Source: Conus ventricosus
Lineage: Eukaryota; Mollusca; Gastropoda; Neogastropoda; Conidae
Direction of reading: 5' to 3'
DNA: 64,000 nt
Assembly: GCA_018398815.1 (NCBI GenBank)
Contig: CM031610.1
Coordinates: 29,108,788 to 29,172,787 of the forward strand
Below, one piece after another: positions 40,352 through 47,121 of this stretch. The translations under genes and the position numbers were made by a program. The notes beneath the pieces were generated by a model. The model had not been told where the DNA came from, ran no database searches, and saw only the letters and a program-made list of their open reading frames with translations. Every line of letters starts with the position of its first letter. Position 1 is the first letter of the stretch.

Positions 40352-42652
40352 TACGATTCATGCAAATTGAAAAGCTGACAGGCACACAAAATCAACTTCA
40401 GATGCATCTACATTTCACTCGATCAGCACAGAGTCAACACAATGTTACAAAAAAATAGCTGATTATCAGTCCGTCCCGTCAGACAAGACAGAAACTGGAT
40501 AAATGTCCTCTCCGTTCACCTCCTCACAACGTAAGTGTTTCAGCCTAATATAAGCAGACATGTTGAGGAGAGAGAGAGAGGGAGGGAGGGAAGGAGAGAG
40601 AGAGAGATTTTAACGGAAATGTTTGGAAAAAAATCTAACTCACAAGTAGTGTTTCCATTGAACTGGGAGGACTTTCATTTGGCTTGAACATCATGTGTAG
40701 ATATCTCAGGATCCAGTTTCATTTACACATTTTTACATGATCTGCCAGGGTGACAGCGTGAGTTGCACTGAAGTTTTTTTTCTGAGGCAGCTGCATCGTC
40801 CTGTTGTACATTGAGTTGTACACTGACACTTTGTGTACCCTTGCCCTCCAGTTGCCTTTGCTGTTGCCTGTCCGAAGTGAAAGGCAGACATCAGGAACAT
40901 CTCCTGCCTTTATCAGAGGTTGGTTGATGGCACCGAGGTCAGCAGCTGTAAATTTTGGTCCTAGAACACCCTCCCGGCATCCAACAGTATATAGCCCATC
41001 TTGTTCTTGAAGAACCACAACTAACAGATTTTTTGGATCTGTTGGGCCACGATCCACATCTGGGACCCGCAGTGTAGCACACTGGCCAATGGACAATGGT
41101 TTTAGCAAGTTTTTGCCACGTCTTGACATCCGTGCTGCTGCCTTGGATTGTCCTTGTTCAGCAGAAGCACGGATCTCGTTGAAAGCTGGGGTATGCTGGG
41201 TTTCTGCTTCTGCTTCTGCTTCTGTTGCTGTCGCTACTACTGCTTCTGCCTCTGACTCTGCTACTGTGTCTTCTTCTGCCTCTACTACTGCCTCTGCTTC
41301 TGTCTCAACTTCTGCCTCTGCAGCTGCCTCTGTCTCTGCTTCTTCCTCTGGTTCTGCAGCTGCTTCAGCATCTGTCTCTGTCTCGTTTGATGCTTCGTGT
41401 TCTTCCATAAATGCATCAAGATCTTCCTCTGTCAATATGTCACCGAGTGCTGTACTTGGCAGTACAGATGAACCTAATCCAACCTGCGGATCTTGTCCAA
41501 ATGTGACTTTGAATGGACTATGACCGGTTGTTTCGTGACGGCTGATGTTTATTTGCCACTGCACAAACTTAAGGCCCACTGACCACTTCTTGCTGTTGTT
41601 TTCCTTCATCCAAATGGTCAGTTTGTCCTGGATGACTCCATTTAGACGTTCAACAGCGCCCTGGCTTTGAGGATGACGCGGACGTCCTGTCACCAGCTTC
41701 AGGTCTGGCCAAAGCGTTGCAAGCTCTCTGCGATGATGGTATTAACGAACTCCCGTCCGTTGTCGGACTGCAAAATAGCAGGTGCTCCAAATGTCAGAAA
41801 GATGTCCAGGAGATTCGCTGCAACCTCTTCTGCTCTTTTTGATGTCAGTGGACGCAGCACGCAAAATTTGCTGAAATGATTGACAAAAGTCATGATGTAC
41901 TTGAAATCTCCATCAGGCAAAGTCTGAAAGTTGATCAGATCGATCTGGCATCTTGAATGGATATGATGACTGCGTAATGGTTTCACTACCAGACCCTTTG
42001 GAGCTTGTCTGGCTTTTTTTTTTTGATGGCAGTGCTCACAGAAGGAAATGTAAAGGTAGCAGGATTCCTGTGTGATGTTTGACCATTTCTTTTTCACCTC
42101 AGCAATTGTTTTTTTTCCCACCACCGTGGCCAATAGCTTCATGGGCTGCTTTTATAACACCAAACACTTCTTCCAGAGACGCAACAAACTTGAATTCATC
42201 TTCCTTTGGATCTTTTCTCTTGCGAATCAGTCGGTCAGCAGTGCCAATGCGCAGTACTTCGTAACGTCTTTTGAGGTTAAAGTCAAATGTAGACTTGGCT
42301 CCATCAGAATTAATCCGTAGCATATCCTGTATCAACTGATCACGCTGGCGGGTGGGTTGGATGACACAATTCTCTGCCTTGCCTTCCAGTGCTTGACGCA
42401 GCTTGAGTTCAAAGGCAGCTTGGTCCATGTTGCCCAAACTAAAACAAACAAACAAATGCGATAGAAGAGCGAAAGAGACGCAGATTAAGTTCAAAGGCAA
42501 TTTGGTACATATTGCGCAAACTAAAACAAACAGCAAAAGGGACAACAAGAATGAGAAAAGAAGAAAGAAAGAAAGAGGGAGAGAGGGATGGGGCGTGTGA
42601 GGGGTGTCAGAGAGAAGAGAGATAGAGAAATAAGATATAGAGACATGGAAGG

Positions 42653-42687
<35 letters not shown>

Positions 42688-45600
42688 ACCTTCAAAAGTC
42701 TTGAGAAATCCAGTCTTCCTTTAACTCTGAAATGAGAGCAGATGAAGGAAAGGGCTTCGCTCAGATGACGTCCCTCATCAAAAAACACAAAATAGTGAAC
42801 AACACTCCAAGTATAAAACAAGAAACATGTTAAGAGTGGAGAGTTATAGCTCAGTCCAACCAGCACGTTAACTTGTCAAGCAACAACACCCTGAGATAAC
42901 AGTGCCGGGGGACAATGAGCGATTTTTCAGGAAATGCCGGTGGCTGCAGTGCTCGCACTGGCTTAAAATTCCATCAAAGTCAATTCTTCATTGTATTCAC
43001 ATTAGGCAAAATGCCATTGCCTAATGTGAAAGTCTTGCCTAATGTGAACATTAAGCAAGTAATTTGCCTAATGTGAACATTGGGCAAATTGCTTGCTTAA
43101 TGTTTACAATAGGCAAATTTATTGCCTAATGTTCACATTAGGCAATTATTCACATTGAGCGTAACATATATATATATATATATGTGTGTTTTTGTTTTGT
43201 TTTTATAGACGAGTTCTGTATTTGAATTATATATGTTAAGAGGAAAAACGATGTCAGCTGGGGGAAAAAAGAGAAATTGTAGTCTGAAGGGATCTGAAAT
43301 GTTTTTTTAGCCTGTGCTTGCCCTTTTCCTAGTACACATTGTTGTGTATTAGTTATACCTTCTTTCTTTTTCAGCTCCTTTTTAATGTTTTGATGATTGA
43401 AATAAACTTGCAGTTCACAGTTCACAGATGGCTATCAAACCTAAATTCTTACAAGTTCTGCAAGACTTCTGAAATGAATGCAGTCATCCAATGAAATGGT
43501 TTACTGGTAGTGGTGTACCCCTGCAGGTGGAAGTGGAAGTGGAGGCCATTGACAAGGGAGGAAACTTCATTGGCTGGCTGTTTGTGGACAACACTAACCT
43601 GTCAGTGGCGCTGGTGGAGGCGGGTCTGGCCAAGGTGCATTTCACAGCAGAACGATCCTCCCACTACAAGGCACTCCTGGCTGCAGAGGGACGTGCCAAG
43701 GCAGCAAAGCTGAAGGTATGAGTCCATGTTTCAGGAAACGGGATGGCAGCTTTGAGGATGCTTGAGGAACTGTTGGATGGAGCCAGAATCAGGACAATCA
43801 TATCTTTTTTTCCCCTTGTAGTATCTTTATATTTTCTTATGGCATTTTGGTTTGTTCTTATCTTGTTGTTTACTTCAGCATATGTGTATGCACAAATTTT
43901 GGAAAGGTGGTTCTCCAGATTTATCAGGAAAAGAATCAAAAGAATAGCCCTCATTGTCTCTTGAGATAGTAGATCAAGAGTTGAGAGATATACTCTGCAA
44001 TAGTTCTAGAAATATCAAGAGAAGCAGTTCTCTAAATATCAAGGGAAAACTGAAGAGAAAACTCGTAACTACTGAAGAGAAAACTTCAATACACTATAGC
44101 TACCTTGTGGACAATAAAAAGATCCTGTATTTTCTGTAGTATTGCAGGGAAGAGAAAGAGATCCCTTAATTATAACACACTATAACACACAATGGGAATA
44201 ATGGTGATTGAATGATTTTCCAAGTTCCCAGACTTATCTTGGGAACAGGAATAAAGATTTTTTTCTGATGGTACTCTTTCTGATGCATGTCCTCTCAAAT
44301 AAAAAAAGACTAAAAGACTGTACCATGAGGATGATAATTGTATTCATTCTTTTGATTTCTCCAATACTTTCTTTGTAGTAGTTTGAGTACTGTGTATGTA
44401 CTTGACATTAAAAGGAATAGAAATGTTATCAAAAGATTAGACATTAAAACACCTCAAAAACACCACTTTCATAATTTTTTAAAAGGCTGATAAATGTTGG
44501 ATTTTTCTTTCAATTATTTGGGAGAGTTATAGATTCTCTCTCTCTCTTCTCTGTTTACGCTCATTTTGGTTAACTCTTGTGATATACAGAAACTTCATAC
44601 AAATTGGGAGAAATCTTGATGCCTTCTTGTCACTCATCATATGACAAGTGTGGAAAATTGAGATTTTCCTTTATTCTTTCTCTCGTAAATATTTTGCTGT
44701 CAGCTCTCTTTCTCTTCCCCCAGTGGCTTTGAGGAAAATTGTAGCGTCTTTCTCTTCTTGTCCAAACACTTTCCCTCAGTAACTTAGGAGGGATTGTAGC
44801 GTTTTTCTGTTTTCTCCTACCGTTTCTTTTCTTCCACCTTTTTTAAAAATTTCTTTTGAGGGGTGTTGTAGATCGTTCTAGTAATTCTCAAAAAGATCGC
44901 AGGACTTTAATTGTTTCGTCCATCATGAGTAAACTTATGATTGAAAGGTACAGTGGCATGACAAGTCTTATGCCCTTCGTTATTCTTCTCATGTGAAAGG
45001 GATGTTGTTTTGTTTTCTCAGCTCTGGTCGAATTTTGAAGAACCAAAGGAAGTGGAGGTGACAGAAGAGCCCGCAGAACGGAAAATAAACTACACCAAAG
45101 TAGTGGTCACAGAGGTCACTGATGACTTCACCTTCTATGCTCAGAAGGTTGATAATGGTAAGACCTGTTCAGTCTAGTGAGGGAAAAAAAAAATTGTTGA
45201 ATTAAATTTCAGTCCTTAAAAAATTTCGAGACATCTGTATGCTGGTATTTTCATGTAGTTCATGATGATAATTATTGAAGCAGGAAATATCCAGGCTATA
45301 TATTAGAATCGTTGTGCACTGTAACTTTTTGCAATTTAAACATGTGTACTTGTATGTTGAATTTAGACATGTCAGGAGGGTTGTTTGAGTTGAGAGCCCA
45401 TCTCAATGGTGTTTTTTCTTTTTTCTTGCCCCACTACCCACTAAGACACCCCCTCTCCCCCCTCTTCTTCTCCTGTCGCTTAGTAATGTAAACATTTTTG
45501 TTAATGTAATGCTACTTTCATGTAATACATTTGTTCTCACCACAAGCTTTTTGATACTTTATAATCTCTCCTCATACAGAGGGAGAGAGATGGGGGACAT

Positions 45601-46276
45601 GTAGAATCTGGTATAAGTTAACCTGAAAGTTCTGTGCAGGTCCTCAACTGGAGAGACTAATGGAACAAATGCGACAGGAGCTGGAGACTAACCCTCCTCT
45701 GCAAGGTGCCTACACACCCAAACGGGGAGATATGTGTGCTGCCAAGTTTTCCATGGACAACCAATGGTGTGTAATGTAAAACGGTTGTTCTGAATGTCCT
45801 TGTAGAGGCTGTAAATCTGGTGTAGTTTCATTGGTGTCTGCTTTTGCTTGGTGCTGTTGGTCTTTTTTTTTGAAGAAGGGATATTGTATTGGCATTTTTC
45901 AATATAATGGGTTCTTTGTATAATCATATAATGACCTGTCTCTATGATTGACAGGTACAGAGCCAAGATTCAGAAGGTGGAGCCAGGCAAAGCCAGTGTT
46001 TTGTTCATCGACTTTGGAAATGTGAGAAGCTTTATTTGTTCTTCAGATTTATACTTGCAGGCACAAAGAAACACAACATTTTTTTTTTTTTTTTTTAATT
46101 TTCATGTTCCCAGTTTCTCCATCATCAAACTCTCCCCTCCCCTCAAGTCCAAATCTTTGCCAGGTCATTACTATGAAGACAGTTCAGTTGTTGGCCTGCG
46201 CTTGTTTTTTCCCCCACTATTAGATTCAGGCTTAAAACGTTCCGCGTCTGGGCGGAATTCCGCGATTTCGGTTTGT

Positions 46277-46313
<37 letters not shown>

Positions 46314-47065
46314 CGACAGGAGCAAGGTATCCGTGATCGGCTTGCAAGCGTTCATAGCAACTGCGCGAAAGTTATGGCCCCTGATTATTCTTGGCCAAGA
46401 AGTTTCCGGTCGGACTTCCGGAAAAAACAAAATGGCGGAGCGCGCAGGCATTGTTCATGCGGGTCGATCTTTGACGAATCTGCAATTAAAAACAAGTGGA
46501 AATGGGAGTGGACGCTTCAGAAAGTTGACGAAGAAGTCATTAGAGACTTTCTTCGCAAAGTTATTGCACCAGGTTTAGCTTGGTGCAAACTGTGCTTAAG
46601 GGAAGTGTTACGGTGGTCGCGGGAAGAAAGCTCTTGATCACATTCGTTCAGCGAAGCACGTGTCAAACGTCAAGGCGCTGAGTGGAACTACAAGAAAGGT
46701 CACTGAAGACACTTTAGCAGCAGTAAAACGTGCCAGGATAGAACATTGCAATCCTGTGGGGAAAAAAGAGGGTGATATAGAAAATGTGAAGAGTGCAAGC
46801 CAGGCGGGAGGCAGCAAGGAAAAAGATAGGGTTCAAACTAATAAGTTGTCAGCAAGAAGGTGGATGAGAATGAAATAAAAATTGTAGAGTGTGAAAGCCA
46901 GACAGGAGAAAGCAAGGAAACAGCAGACAAAGATAGGGTTGAAATTCAAGTAAGCAAGAAGGTGGATGGCAAAGACAGTGCAGACAATGCAAGCAGCAAG
47001 AAGAAACAGAGTTCCTTGCTGTGTTTCTTTAATGCCTCCACCACCCAAACACCCAAATGACAAAG

Positions 47066-47121
<56 letters not shown>

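Larger units (their letters stand above)
40120..43166 (-). mobile_element. Ginger-like (integrase) DNA transposon
   Basis: The inverted termini start TGTACGCTCAATGTGAA (40120) and TGTTACGCTCAATGTGAA (complement of the end at 43166), i.e. TGT...ACA ends. The terminal ~180 bp on each side consist of repeated, themselves palindromic GCCTAATGTGAACATTAGGC-type units. Between them is a single integrase-type gene on the minus strand; no RT, protease, gag or LTR. This architecture is that of Ginger/KRBA2-type transposons. It lies in an AT dinucleotide tract, so the target duplication cannot be resolved. Confidence 0.87.

Noticed and set aside
40719..42428. Gypsy-type LTR retrotransposon
   Set aside because: Only the integrase is present, with inverted rather than direct terminal repeats. 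No RT, protease or primer site is found.
44140..45000. Additional SND1 exon between exons 16 and 17
   Set aside because: Exons 16 and 17 join in phase and in homologous order. The intron is AT-rich with only short frames.
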